A DNA stretch of 64,000 nucleotides from Hippopus hippopus (lineage: Eukaryota; Mollusca; Bivalvia; Cardiida; Cardiidae). Below are positions 40,990-53,468 of the stretch, piece by piece. A program made the position numbers and the translations under genes. The notes below the pieces were generated by a model that was given only the letters and a program-made list of their open reading frames with translations, was not told the DNA's origin and made no database searches. The first letter of the stretch is position 1. Every line of letters begins with the position of its first letter. The DNA lies in assembly GCA_946811185.2 (NCBI GenBank), contig OX328102.1, forward strand, positions 49,825,619 to 49,889,618, read 5' to 3'.

Positions 40990-43145
40990 TCAAATTCCTC
41001 CTTAGCAGCCTGAGTGTTAATATAATAGTAGTGATACCAAAAGGTAATAAATTCAGCTGTTGCAGGCTATACTATGTGTATTTATGTATTAAGTTGCATG
41101 ATCATCATTATCTTTAAAGACTAAAAGTGCCATTTGAAACATTTCTTCATGTTAGTCCAAGGTAAATGTCAGACTTGCTGGTCAAATGAAAAAAATGCAA
41201 ATAAGGTTGTTCAAGCCATTACTCGTACTCCTACATTTATTGAACGCATTTCAATTAATTGTTCTTCTTGATGAGCAGACGTGTCTTTAAACTGCTTATT
41301 ATTGCATAAAATGTGCCTTTTCAGGCCGTTATAAGCATGTATTAACGGGTAAAAACCGGGCGTTAACAGGAGAAAACGTGTATTAATTGGTAAATTCACG
41401 CGCCTTTAATGCCCGGCTTTGTACTATCAATATCCTCAATTGGGGCCTACCTCGTAAACAACGTTTGTTCTTGTCAGATTTTCTCTAGACTCCGACCATC
41501 AAACTGTAGGAACTTGAACCATATTAGATCCTTTTCATGGCTTGTCTTTGATGATATTAGTACTCCACAAACAAAATTTTGCACAGGATCTCAGTTTAAT
41601 CGAGATCTGAACAAAAAATCTCTTGTGAAATGTACTGTAAACCAGCTACATCCCACCCACTTTTTAACGTGATCGGTAATTCCCTCGCTTGATGTAGATT
41701 GATTCCTATGACGTCTTTCAGTTACAGAAATTTGTATCCACTCAATCACCCTAGTTGTAATCGTCCAAACGTGTGCAAGTTTATCCCACATAAGTCCACT
41801 TTGTATTAAAAATCATTAGAAGTGAATTTACACCGAGAGAATCAAAACTGGCATACAGGACTAACGGCCCTTCACTGCTCGTAACCAAAACTTTTTCGCC
41901 GACTTGCGGATTCAACTCATTTAGGTACAGTACATTTGAAGTTTGCTTATTTGCATTTCTATGGAAATATTTTTGCTATCTTTGCAAATTATTGCTAAAA
42001 TACCTTTACTTTATGCAATAATAGCATTAATTCACATTTTTTTTCGGTCATTAACATTTGCAGAGGCCCTCAAAATACTTTAACACCCTCATGCTTCGCA
42101 CTCGAGTGTTAAAGCATTTTTCAGGCCTCTGCGAATGTTAACGACCTCAAAAATGTGCATTAACCCTATATTGAAGTAGGTTCATGGTCATGGTTTAGTG
42201 TTGGATACTGCTTTGGTGTAGAAAGTAGTGTTTTGTATGGTAATGGGCTTAAGCATTTGTTAGAGGCTTTAGTCAATGTCCTTTAATTCCTATGATGCAC
42301 AGCTGGTAATATTCATAGCATGATTTAAAATATTATACATGAATATATAATAGATGTTATGACAAAGGATAAATTGCTTGTCAAGATCATTTGTTGTGTT
42401 GCTAAGATGTTATTTAAGAGTGGTTTGCTCTATGGTTAAGAGATTTGTTACTTAAAGAGCGAGAAATTAGGATAATTATGTCATATTTCCGTCTTGTTGA
42501 ATGGCACACACTGCCTACCTAGGTAACTAGTGCGTGGAAACTACTGTTTCCACCGTCAATTTAAGAGTTACGGAAACATTTACAGTAAATTTCACAGGTA
42601 GTAACGATGAATTATCAAACCTTATAAATCCACCATCATTCCCAGATAAACTACGGAAAGGCATGAAACAAAGGGTTAACATAACAGGCTTTTTACGAAC
42701 AAAAAACCCAGCTGAATATGTTTCTACTGTTAGAGTTCATATCTGACCCTGTTTCTTTTCAGTAATAGATTCTCAGTGTTCAATCTAGGGCGTGCCATTG
42801 CAGCATAGGCCCCATAAAGTCCTAGATGGTGCTACTCTGAACTACCCTCGTGCCCTTCGGACACATTCAGTTTTAAAAAATCCATTCCACAAATTAGGGT
42901 CATTTTTGTCTGTTTCTGCTCTTTCTGCTAAATAAACGTAATACTGCGCTTTCCAGTAAGAATTCATTGATAACCAGACAAAAGTTATGTATCAAACTGG
43001 TATCCTGCTATCGAACTTTGTATTAGACCCTTACAGGAGATAAAACCATAACCAGTACCAGTTTGGTAACATATCTTTCAGCTTCCTTTGATCATTCAAC
43101 ATCACAATGAAGCAAAATTCTGGGTGTTACAAATTTGGTATAATT
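40990..43145. other. Mostly unidentified DNA with one long hairpin
   Basis: An inverted repeat with ends AGCATTAATTCACATTTT and AAAAATGTGCATTAA spans about 42027-42164; the inner arms GGTCATTAACATTTGCAGAG and CTCTGCGAATGTTAACGACC are close to perfect. TTAACGGGTAAAAACCGGGC near 41343 resembles other dispersed repeats. No gene is supported. Confidence 0.45.
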
Positions 43146-43149
43146 TACC

Positions 43150-43639
43150 AATAAAGTATCCTCAATGTCATCATTAATACTGTCACCCCCTGGAAATGTC
43201 AAGTGAGTAATAAGATGCCAACCCCATTAGCCTTAGGTATAAACCCAATTGGTGACATTGTTTGATATTGGTGGATAAGGGAAAGGGCCAACCATACAAC
43301 CTAACCTGATTTCTTGAGCCAAAAGGTCCTTTACCACCAGATGATGATTTTTGGCAGCCTTCAAGTTACATGAACAAGTTGCCTCCCTTTTACCAGATTG
43401 AATCCATCCTCAAAGCCCTGACTTATGTTTTTAGCCGTTTCCCTCAGAGGATAGTTAGTGAGATAATTATATGGCTTGGTTTCTCAATTGGTGTGTAACC
43501 TAAGTCCCATTATCCTTGGAAAAATTTTCTATCCTCGAAAATTGTTCACATTGCTTCTGGTTGCTGGGTTCTTTACATTGGAATTATGCCTAACAAAGTC
43601 TACCTGACTATCTGCAGCTTTGATTCTAAAGCACAAGGC
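43150..43639 (-). pseudogene. Reverse-transcriptase remnant of a DIRS-like retroelement
   Basis: Reading the - strand in pieces: NYLTNYPLRETAKNISQGFE, then MSPIGFIPKANG, then after a frameshift WHLITHLTFPGGDSINDD. SPIGxxPKxxG followed by WRLIHHLSFPxGxSxND is a signature I associate with DIRS-like reverse transcriptases. Many stops and frameshifts; dead. No tyrosine recombinase was found. Confidence 0.55.
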
Positions 43640-43931
43640 TTAAGGATGGTCCTCGAAGCTTGTTATGCATTTGTGCAAGAAGGTGCATTTGGGTTTCACA
43701 TAAATACCCTTGAAATTAATATCAAAACATTTACCTAGAGATTTAGAATTAGAATTCAAAGGACCAGCACAACTATTACTAATAATACTAGTGCCAGCAC
43801 TACCAAGGGCCTGCATATGCAGTAACCACAACTCAACATCAATTTCTGACCAAGGACGAGCTGGGTTTAAAGACATCTGGTACCTGAATTCTTCATCATA
43901 AACCCTCCAGCCGCTGCCTTTAAACCTTTTT
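43640..43931 (-). pseudogene. C-terminal half of a DIRS-like ORF1 (gag-like), cut by an insertion
   Basis: The - strand codes KRFKGSGWRVYDEEFRYQ, PWSEIDVELWLLHM and a decayed CCCH-like knuckle (CFDINFKGIYVKPKCTFLHK C). Its first half is at 49520-49978; the frame is broken at the edge of the element starting at 43932. Confidence 0.55.
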
Positions 43932-45522
43932 AGCTCACCTGAGCACGAAGTGCTCAAGGTGAGCTTTTGTGATCGTGCTGTGTCCGTCGTGCGACGTGCA
44001 TCGTCAACTTTTACCTTGTGTACGCTCTACAGGCCACATTTTCAGTCCGATACTCCTGAAACTTGGTCAGAATGTTTGTCTTGATGATATCTCTGACGAG
44101 TTTGAAAATGGGTCATGTCGGCTCAAAAACTAGGTCACTAGGTCAAATCTTAGAAAAACTTTGTGTACGCTGTAGAGGCCACATTTTCAATTCGATACTC
44201 TTGAAAGTTGGTCGGAATATTTGTCTTGATAATATCTCGGACGAGTTAAAAAAATGGGTCATGTGGGGTCAAAAACTAGGTCACTAGGTCAAATCTTTGA
44301 AAAACCTTGTGTACGCTCTAGAGGCTACATTTTCAGTCCAAAACTCTTGAAAGTTGGTCAGAATATTTGTCTTGATGATATCTCTGACGAGTTCGAAAAT
44401 GGGTCATGTGGGCTCAAAAACTAGGTCACTAGGTTGTATCTTAGAAAAACCTTGTGTACACTCTAGAGGCCACATTTTCAGTCCGATGCTCATGAAACTT
44501 GGTCAGAATGTTTGTCTTGATGATATCTCGGACGAGTTCGAAAATGGGTCATGATGGTTCAAAAACTAGGTCACTAGGTCATATCTTAGAAAAACCTTGT
44601 GTACGCTCTAGAGGCCATATTTTCAGTCCAAAACTCTTGAAGGTTGGTCAGAATGTTTGTCTTGATGACATCTCAGACGAGTTCGAAAATGGGTCATTTG
44701 GGGTCAAAAACTAGGTCACTTGGTTAAACCGTAGAAAAACCTCGTGTACGCTCTAGAGGCCACATTTTCAGTCCAAAACTCCTGAAAGTTTGTCAGAATG
44801 TTTGTCTTGATGACATCTCGGATGAGTTTGAAATGGGTCATGTCGGGTCAAAAAACCAGGTTACTAAGTCAAATCGTAGAAAAACCTTGTGTACGCTCTA
44901 GAGGCCACATTTTCAGTCCGATACTCATGAAACTTGGTCAGAATATTTGTCTTGATGATATCTCAGACGAGTTCAAAAATTGGGTCATGTAGGATCAAAA
45001 ACTAGGTCACTAGGTCAAATCTTAGAAAAACCTTGTGTACACTCTAAAGGCCACATTTTCAGTCCGATACTCATGAAAGTTGATCAGAATGTTTGTCTTG
45101 ATGACATATCAGACGAGTTCGAAAATGGGTCATGTGGGGTCAAAAACTAGGTCAAATCTTAGAAAAACCTTGTGTATGCTCTAGAGGCCACATTTTCAGT
45201 CCAAAACTCTTGAAAATTGGTCAGAATGTTTGTCTTCATGACATCATAGACGAGTACCAAAATGGGTCATATCAGGTCAAAATCTAGGTCACTAGGTCAA
45301 ATCTTAGAAAAACCTTGTCTATGCTCTAGAGGCTACATTTTCAGTCCACAACTCTTGGAAGTTGGTCAGAGTGTTTTGTCTTGATGATATCTACAATGGG
45401 AAAATGGGCTATGTTTGGCTAAAAAGTAGGTCACAGAGAGAAATTCTAGAAAAAGCTTGTGTACAAGCTAGAGGCCAAATTTTCAGTCCAATAATTATGA
45501 AAGCTTGATATAATGTTTGTCA

Positions 45523-47619
45523 TACCGTAAAACGCTGTGTATACCACGCAGGCATGTATAACACGCAGGCCTTTTTCAGCATCAAATCCAAGGAAAAAAG
45601 GTTGTTCGGATGTACAACACGCATCAAAAATTGACCAAAATATCGTAACACGTGAAGCTTACGTCGCTATCTTGAAAAATTGTAAATGGCGATACTTTAT
45701 CAAAGGGAAATAACCATTTTTAATCAAAGTGGAAATGGTAATGATTTGAGGTGTGCTTTATTTTGTGGCCGTGCTTTTATTAATAAATGACAACACTGAG
45801 AAAAATGACTTTCGATTTGTTTGTTTAGATCCCCGAAGGAACCTGTTTTTGGCCCTTAAAGGGGCCGTTCTGAAAAATTTAGCCCTGAAAAGGACTGTTT
45901 TTTTACTCCCGGACAGGATCGAATCTTTCAAACGCTTCGTCATCACTTTCGTCGAAAAGTTTCTGGATTTCTTCGTCTGTCATGCCATTGTTAGCGACCG
46001 TATAGTATGACTGGTCATCATCTTCTTCCTCCGTAATGTCGTTCTGGTGACTTGGGCGGAGATTGTCTTCCCAGATGATATCGGCCTCAGTGCCATCCAT
46101 GTTGTTGCTGATGCAGCATTTCTTGAAGGACCGGACTATAATGGCTGGGTCGATCTCTAACCAGGCGTCTGCAACCCATTTGCTAATTTCTTGGAGCTCT
46201 GGCTTGCGCATTTTTCCACCCACCGTGAATGTGTGAGCTCCGTTGGAGTACCAGTCGTTCCATCTTTTCCTAAGGAGCGTCTTCATTGGTTTGTTTATCG
46301 AGACGTCGAGGGGCTGAAGCATGCTGGTCATCCCTCCTGGAATAACTGCCAGCAAGGAATTCATTTGGCGGAGCTCTTTCTTCACCACGTCTGTTTTGTG
46401 GCACCGGAATGCGTCTAGAACGAGTAGTGACTTTTTCGTAAGGGCGCCTGGTCTTCTTCCCCATACCGTTCTAAGCCAGTCTTTCACGAGGTTGTCGTCC
46501 ATCCACCCTTTTTCCTGGCACCGCACGTGGACTCCTTCTGGCCAGGTTACCTTTGGAAGTGTCTTCCGCTTGAATATGATGTATGGCGGCAATTTACCGC
46601 CGTCTGCTGTACAGGCTAACATAACGGTAAACCTGTTCTTTTCGTTCCCAGTGGTGTTGATGGAGACAGAATTTGATCCCTTGAAGGCGACGGTTCTCTC
46701 ATAGGGCATGTCGAAAGTGAGCGGCGTTTGGTCGGCATTCCCTATCTGCGATAGTTCGAAGTCATGTTGTTTACGAAGCTTGATAATAAATGTCTGGAAC
46801 TTCAGGAGTTGGTCTTCGTGATCAGACGGTAATTTCTGGGCTATATGGGTTCTTTGATGGATGGAAAGGGCGTTTCGTCTCATGAAGGAATAAACCCAGT
46901 CTACCGAACACCTGAAGCTGGTCACCCCATGTTGCTTGGCGAAGTAAAGGGCCATCAATCTCAGTTCAGTCCTAGATACAGCTATGCCCTGTAGTCGGCG
47001 ATCTTGGACCCAGGATAAGAGGGTTTCTTCTATTTGTGGATAATGTGGTTTGCTTCCACGGTCAGCCATCTTCTTTTTCGGCATTGTTTCTAACTGGCTC
47101 TTCTTACGTCGCCATTCCCGAACGGAGACCTCGGAAACGTCAAACATCATTCATTTCTTTCTGAATCATTATTTTACTCTTTTATAATTGTTCAATTTTA
47201 GCTATTAACAAAGAAAAAAAAATATGAGACGAATCAGACGATAACAGTAAATCAATATTTATCATTCCGGGGTACGTTCGCCATTGCCAAAATGGCTGAT
47301 AGAATCGGGAAATTACGAATCCTAATCCACAAATTAAGAATGTACAAATACATTTTAACAAAATTAAAACATAATGTTTTTTTTTTAAATCGGTAAAAGT
47401 TGAAATGGGATGATGACAAAAGTTAAGGCTGTGGCAAGAGAACTTTGGCTGTTTGTACCTACCCCCCCCCCCTTTGAACAGGTAACCTTTTTGATATACG
47501 ACCGATTTTCAAGGAGGAGAAAAACATGGTTTTGCCTATTGTAGTGTATAACACGCAGTCCCCAGTTTGAAATTATTCAGCTGAAAAAATGTGCGTGTTA
47601 TACGCACCAAAACACGGTA
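45523..47619 (-). mobile_element. pogo/Tigger-type DNA transposon, 2093 bp, TA target
   Basis: TA-CCGTAAAACGCTGTGTATA at the left and the inverse of CCGTGTTTTGGTGCGTATAA plus TA at the right. Both subterminal regions repeat TATAACACGCAG. It sits in a satellite unit that continues across the site once one TA is removed. Confidence 0.8.
45903..47150 (-). CDS. pogo-type (CENP-B/jerky-like) transposase, full frame
   Basis: 415 aa without interruption. Residues 3-20 (FDVSEVSVREWRRKKSQLE) are the second half of the pogo/CENP-B N-terminal HTH; the second HTH spans about 34-108. The DDE1 core has GNADQTPL (Asp140), LLVLDAFRCHKT (Asp246) and MLQPLDVSINKPMK (Asp282), i.e. DD35D, followed by an acidic C-terminus (ITEEEDDDQ, DESDDEAFE). 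The first HTH helices expected before residue 3 are missing; they may lie in an upstream exon or be lost. A TATAAAAG lies 29-36 nt before the ATG on this strand. Confidence 0.88.
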   Translation of the reverse strand: MMFDVSEVSVREWRRKKSQLETMPKKKMADRGSKPHYPQIEETLLSWVQDRRLQGIAVSRTELRLMALYFAKQHGVTSFRCSVDWVYSFMRRNALSIHQRTHIAQKLPSDHEDQLLKFQTFIIKLRKQHDFELSQIGNADQTPLTFDMPYERTVAFKGSNSVSINTTGNEKNRFTVMLACTADGGKLPPYIIFKRKTLPKVTWPEGVHVRCQEKGWMDDNLVKDWLRTVWGRRPGALTKKSLLVLDAFRCHKTDVVKKELRQMNSLLAVIPGGMTSMLQPLDVSINKPMKTLLRKRWNDWYSNGAHTFTVGGKMRKPELQEISKWVADAWLEIDPAIIVRSFKKCCISNNMDGTEADIIWEDNLRPSHQNDITEEEDDDQSYYTVANNGMTDEEIQKLFDESDDEAFERFDPVRE

Positions 47620-47749
47620 ATATCTCGAAAGATTAAAAATGGGTCATGTTTGGTCAAAAGACTCAGGTGAGCGACTTCAGGGCCATCATGGCCCTCTTGT
47701 TTGACTTGTTCTGATATTATGCATATATTTCAGATGATTTTCTGTTCTT

Positions 47750-49509
47750 AGCTCAGCTGAGCACAAGGTGCTCATGGTGAGCTTTTGTGATCATGCTGTG
47801 TCCGTCGTTCGTCATCCGTCATCAACTTTTACCTTGTGTACGCTCTAGAGGCCATATTTTCAGTCCAATACTCATGAAACTTGGTCAATATGATTGTGTC
47901 TCGGACGAGTTTGAAAATGGGTCAGGTCGGGTCAAAAACTAGGTCACTAGGTCAAATCTTCGAAAAACCTTGTGTACACTCTAGAGGCCACATTTTCAGT
48001 CCAATGCTCTTGAAAGCTGTTCTGAATGTTTTTCTTGATGATATCTCGGACGAGTTTGAAAATGGGTCAGGTCGGGTCAAAAACTAGGTCACTAGGTCAA
48101 ATCTAAGAAAACCTTGTATATGTTGTAGAGACCACATTTTCAGTCCAATACTCTTGAAAGTTGGTCAGAATATTTGTCTTGATGATATCTCTGACAGGTT
48201 CGAAAATGGGTCATGTCTGGTCAATAACTAGGTCACTAGGTTGAATCTTAGAAAAACCTTGTGTTCACTCTAGAGGCCACATTTCCAGTCCAATACTCTT
48301 GAAAATTGGTCAGAATGTTTGTCTTGATAATATCTCAGATGATTTCGAAAATGGGTCATGTCGGGTCAAAAACTAGGTCACTGGATCAAATATTAGAAAA
48401 AACTTGTGTACACTCTAGAGGCCACATTTTCAGTCCAATACTCTTGAAAGTTGGTCAGAATGTTTGTCTTGATGATATCTTGGACAAGTGCGAAAATGGG
48501 TCTTGTTGGGTTAATAACTAGGTCACTAGGTTAAATCTTAGAAAAAGCTTGTGTACGCTCTAGAGGCCACATTTTCAGTCCAATACTCTGGAAAGTTGGT
48601 CAGAATGTTTGCCTTGACAATATCTCGGGTGAGTTTGAAAAATGGGTCATGTCAGGTCAAAAACTAGGTCACTAGGTCAAATCTTAGAAAAACCTTGTGT
48701 ATGCTCTAGAAGCTACATTTTTAGTCCAATACTCTTGAAAGTTGGTCAGAATGTTTGTCTTGATATCTCGGATGAGTTTTAGAATGGGTTATGTCTGGTC
48801 AATAACTAGGTCACCAGGTCAAATCTTAGAAAATCTTGTGTATGCTCTAGCAGCCACACTTTCAGTCCAATACTCTTGAAACTTGGTCAGAATGTTTACC
48901 TTAATAACATCTTGGATGAGTTTGAAAATGGGTCATGCTGGGTCAAAAACTAGGTCACTAGGTCATATCTTTGAAAAACCTTGTGTACACTCTAGAAGCC
49001 ACATTTTCAGTGTAATACTCTGTAAAGTTAGTCAGAATGTTTGTCTTGATGTTATCTTAGAGGATTTTGAAAATGGGGCACATAGGGTCAATAACTAAGT
49101 CACTTGGTTAAATCTTTAAAATGTATGCTCTAGAAGCTACAAAATTTTTGCCCAATACTCATGAAATGTGGTCAGGATGTTTGTGTTGATGGCATCTTAC
49201 ACCAGTTTGAAAATGGGTCAGGTCGAATGAAAAACTAGGTCACTAGGTCAAATTTTAGAAAAACCTTGTGCACACTCTAGAGGCCACAATTTAAGTTCAA
49301 TATTAATGAAACTTGGTCAAAATGTTTGTCTTGATGACATGGATTAGTCTAGAAATAGCTTGCGTACAAACTAGAGGCTTAATTTTCAATCCAATAATTA
49401 TGAAAGCATGTTAGAATGTTTGTTATTTTATCTCGCAAGAGGTTTAAAATGGATCATGTTTGGTCAAAAGGCTCAGGTGAGCGACTTCAGGGCCGTCATG
49501 GCCCTCTTG
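47750..49509 (+). mobile_element. Helentron-like satellite-cored element, second of an adjacent pair
   Basis: Start hairpin AGCTCAGCTGAGCAC / GTGCTCATGGTGAGCT, about eleven 145-bp units like those of 43932-47699, end hairpin GGGCCGTCATGGCCC and CTCTTG. Only 50 bp separate it from the first. Confidence 0.7.
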
Positions 49510-49519
49510 TTTCAGGATG

Positions 49520-49978
49520 TGCTGAGACATATACACTTGCAAAAACTTAAAACAAATCAGTCCAGGTCTCGATATCTAGGTTCTCTTTCTTAGGTTGGGC
49601 CGGCTTTACAAATACCTCGCCATTTGATTAGTATAGAAGCCCTATTTGTTAGAATTGATACTAAGTAGATCAACAAAAGAACCAGAAATTATCTTTCGCT
49701 TGAGAGCTAAGGGTACTTGCTCTCCAATAGCTGCATTTAATGAAGGTGTTGGATGAAATGAATGTTCAATACCTTGCACAGTATCGCTACTGGCGCCCCC
49801 CTGGTTGGACATCCGCCAAGGGCAATCCAGGTACTGGAGAATCAACCTATGCTGCTGGTCTCGTCTCCCCGCTGGATAGAACATCATCTGGAGCATCAAC
49901 TATAGTTTTATTTTTAGCCTTCTTGGAAGTCTCCGAATGACTTGATAGAGCTATGCATTTTGGACCCATTTTACTCAT
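49520..49978 (-). pseudogene. N-terminal half of the DIRS-like ORF1
   Basis: The - strand starts MSKMGPKCIALSSHSETSKK (ATG at 49978), then after a frameshift VPLALKRKIISGSFVDLLSI, then past stops IETWTDLF and VFASVYVSAHPE. The last joins in sense to the piece at 43640-43931 if both satellite-cored elements are removed. Confidence 0.55.
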
Positions 49979-49989
49979 GAATTATGATT

Positions 49990-50700
49990 GTTCATGAAAA
50001 TAGAAGTGAATAGGAGTTTGCTTAAGAACGAATTTGTATAAGATAATATACGAAACTTAAATGAAAAACATGATTACGAGGGGTTGTGCATGTTCAAACA
50101 AAGATTGACTACCCCACCAACCAAAATCAAACTGTCCTCTCCTAAATATTAGCATTAACTAATAATGAAACTCGTAACTAAGCCCTCACATCACTTTTCA
50201 CAATGATCCAATTATTATTACTTACTGTTAAGCAAAGAGAAAGGCAAATTGATGTAAAACAAGTAGGATTTTTAACAATTTTTGTAATAATTTTAACTTG
50301 CGAGCACGATGGGGTGAATGTGTGAAACATCTATCTGTGGGATAGACCCTCAAAATCAAAGCAGTGAAAGCACCAGTGGTAATACACAGAAATAAACCGC
50401 AGCTATGTATTTTAATAGAGCTGTGATTATAGAACACATTTAGGTATACCTTGATAGCATGCCATGGTATGAGAAACCAATCATCTTTGGTGCAAAATGG
50501 TTGATCACTGAGTGATACCCCTCTAACGCAGAGGTCTGTTTATACCCGGACAAGATTGGGATATCCCGTTTCATCTGTCTGCCGTTTGTTATATTATCCA
50601 GTTTTTCAAAGACTGTACCTGAAAATGATATATGTAAATTGGATGGAAATAAATATAAACAAATAGTAATTGTCCATTTTCTCTTTACTTATTCAAAAAT
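49990..50700. other. Unidentified DNA between two retroelements
   Basis: May include 5' sequence of the DIRS-like element. No reading frame or terminal repeat recognised. Confidence 0.35.
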
Positions 50701-50707
50701 CTCTTGT

Positions 50708-50905
50708 TGTTACAGCACTAGAAACGGAAGTGCTCGCACAGTGGTGACAAATTGACCCAAGAGAAGAACTGAAGATTTCTATTTGTAGCTTTAATCATCG
50801 ATGTACGTCAAATCTACTCAAATCTATGTCAAAACTGAATTAAGACAAAATAACAATGTCTTAACGCCAGTTCACAAACCTTTAAGACAAATATTACCCA
50901 CTTAA
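50708..50905 (-). repeat. LTR (3' copy), part matched by the other end
   Basis: Starts TGTTACAGCACTAGAAACGG on the +. The LTR probably continues to about 51400, since the pol frame ends at 51432, but the other copy is truncated so the inner border is not set by comparison. Confidence 0.75.
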
Positions 50906-51431
50906 AGCATTATAAAACAAATTTGTGTCCAAAAATTGAACCATCCGACTATATGCAACTTGTGTGTTTTGTCACGAAAGTTGAGTTAAATTCAATAGTT
51001 TCTGAAAACAACAGAAAAACAGTGAAAAAGCCAGAAATATCGTATAATGATTAGTATGGAAAATTACCTCTTTGGGTTGACCGGGACGCATGTCACCAAG
51101 AAACACAGAAAGCCTTTATCGCAGTTGAAAACGCAGTGCTGCTTGCACGATTTTTTCTAGAGCAAGGCTGAAACAAAGGAACGCAACTCTAGCATTAATC
51201 GAACAAGCTATCGTGAAAAATACCCAAAGACACCGAAACGACCAAGTCCGGTATTCATTAAATGACTACTCTAACATGGCTCCCCAAATTAGGCAACAAA
51301 TTTCTTAATAAGCATTCAGATGCAATTACTATTTACAAAGTTACAATATCATAATCCTGGTCATGGCACCAAAATAATGTCAACTGATATCATTTAAACT
51401 GTTGTGGTTCCCCGACTGGGATCTCCTCGGT

Positions 51432-51770
51432 CTAGCTAATAAGAATGAACTTATGAATTGGCCTTTCTAAATAAGTTACTGAGGATTTCTGTTTGCCCTT
51501 ATTATCAAGACTAGGCTGACCTATCGCTACCTTGGCCTTTCGTACAAGACCATCTTCATCAGCTTTAACTTCATGAACGCAACATAAGCGCCATCTATTT
51601 CTTGGTTCTTCATCTTCTTTAAGAAGTACGATATCCCCTACAGATATATTTCTTTTCGCTTTATTCCATTTGGTTCTAACTTGTAAATTCTGAACATATT
51701 CAGACCTCCATTTGTACCAAAACTGATTAACTAAATATTGAGTACGTCGCCAAAGTTTACGCGAGTACAA
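51432..51770 (-). pseudogene. BEL/Pao pol C-terminus (DUF5641)
   Basis: SRKLWRRTQYLVNQFWYKWR, VGDIVLLKEDEEPRNRWRLC: the conserved SH3-like domain that ends BEL/Pao polyproteins. Separated from the preceding integrase part by a one-base loss near 51765. Confidence 0.8.
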
Positions 51771-52378
51771 TCAGACCTTTGAAAGTTTCCTGGAGGAGGC
51801 AGAATTATATCTGATTTCATTGTAAGCAGAAGATTAGAGCTAAGAGGAGGATCAGACAAAGGGTCATTGATAGAACCTACAGTAAGAGGGCGGCTGTTCA
51901 CAATTGCGACCGCTTCACTCATGAATGTCCTAAGACTTTCATCATCAAGTTGAGTTCCATGGTTATGCAACAGGTAGGCAATTACATTCCTTACTGATCT
52001 TATTTGCCTTTCCCAAATTCCTCCTATATGACTGGCACCAGGGACATTCATCTTGAAATCAATTAAATCACAATTTTCTTATAAGAGGAAATTTCTAGTA
52101 TGTTCTTTATCAAGTTCCATTCGTGCTTGTTTAAGTTCATTTTCTGCTCCAACGAAATTTGTTCCACAATCTGACCTTAACTGTCTAAGTGGGCCCCGAA
52201 TTGCAATAAAACGACATAAGCAGTTAATAAAGGAATCAGTACTGAGAGAGTTTGAAGTTTCAACATGGATTGCTTGACAGGCTAAGCAAGTAAACAAGAC
52301 ACCATATCTTTTCAATTCCTTTCGCCCCTCCTTGATGTACCAAGGACCAAAAAGATCAACAGTAAGTAAACAGGGGTG
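51731..52378 (-). pseudogene. BEL/Pao integrase core
   Basis: GVLFTCLACQAIHVE (first Asp position is just upstream), LRSDCGTNFVGA (Asp) and GGIWERQIRSVR (Glu) are the DDE integrase landmarks. TAA at 52079-52081 interrupts in frame, and a frameshift after FTYC (about 52356-52378) separates it from the zinc-binding part. Confidence 0.8.
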
Positions 52379-53468
52379 ATGGCTCTAACCTATCTGAGGG
52401 TAAATCAGCCATTTTCTGAGTTTGAGGATAACTACGCAGTCTTCTACAAATGACGCATTTTGAAATAATGCGAGAAACAGCTGAACTGCAACCAACAATC
52501 AAAAAACCAATGGATCTGATTTCATTTGTTGTAATACCTCGGCCCTGATGTTTCACTCTGGCATGACAGTAATGTATAACAAGATCTGTTATGTGTCCCC
52601 TATTTGGCAAAAATACTGGATGCTTCACCAAATATGAGAGACCTGAATTTTGGAGTCTACCACCAACTCGAAAGATGCCATTTTTATCCAAAAATGGGTC
52701 TAACTTGAACAACTGAGACTTGCCGTTCAAGACTTTGTGACGCAAAGATATGTCCTTTGTGTTGAATGGTAGTCCAACTATCTTGTCAGATTTCAAAGTA
52801 TCAATTTCTTCTTTGAAACTATCATATTGAGCAATTTGAACGATTTCAGTTTCAGCCCTTTGCAAGTCACTCACAGTGACTGGCTGATATTGTTGCAAAT
52901 CAACATGCTGCATTGATCTAATACAGTCACCCTTTGAAGGTTTCTTTACGGTACGATTGCAAAGTGAATCTTCGAATTTCAAACAAAGTGCAACAGCCCT
53001 TTTAGCTCTGTACCAATCAGAAAAATACTGAAAGCATTCAGGAAGGGAAGGAAAACATATTTGTTTAGTTTCAGAAATGAAGCAGTGACCTCGTTTCAAT
53101 TCAGGATCATCTGGATGGACATCATTATTACCAACCTTAGTCTCGGGTAATTTACGTTCCCAAAGAAATTTTGGACCTTTTAACCATTTTGATTCAGTAA
53201 GTAATTCTTTAGCTGTTACCCCTCTTGAAGCTATGTCAGCAGGATTTTCATGAGAAGAGATCTGCCTCCATTGAGTTGGTTTAGTTTGATCCTTTATTTG
53301 TTGAACCCTGTTTGCAACATATACATGAAAAGGACGAGCCTCGGTTAAAAGATAACTAAGAACAACCGTACTATCTGTCCAAAAGAAATGACTTAAATTC
53401 CTACAGTCAAGCTCTTGATCAAGAAGAGATCCAACCTTTACAGACAATAAAGAAGCTGAGAGTTCCAA
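52356..53468 (-). pseudogene. BEL/Pao RNase H end and integrase zinc-binding region
   Basis: LELSASLL start is RNase H; FWTDSTVVLSYL and SSHENPADIASRGVT follow. HPVFLPNRGHITDLVIHYCH and CVICRRLR form the H2C2 integrase zinc region. The first residues overlap the previous frame because of a one-base shift near 53460. Confidence 0.82.

Larger units (their letters stand above)
43932..47699 (+). mobile_element. Helentron-like satellite-cored element, split by a pogo transposon
   Basis: Start hairpin AGCTCACCTGAGCAC / GTGCTCAAGGTGAGCT, then about ten 145-bp units (GAGGCCACATTTTCAGTCC, AACTAGGTCACTAGGTCA) to 45522. The pogo element interrupts at TA, and the unit resumes at 47620 and ends ACTCAGGTGAGCGACTTC, hairpin GGGCCATCATGGCCC, CTCTTG. 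Confidence 0.7.

Noticed and set aside
42534..42746. 70-codon + strand frame (VSTVNLRVTETFTVNF)
   Set aside because: Isolated, no ATG at its reported start, no splice sites or family.
44063..49098. Repeated 60-75-codon frames (GSKTRSLG type)
   Set aside because: Satellite units of the two Helentron-like elements, not genes.
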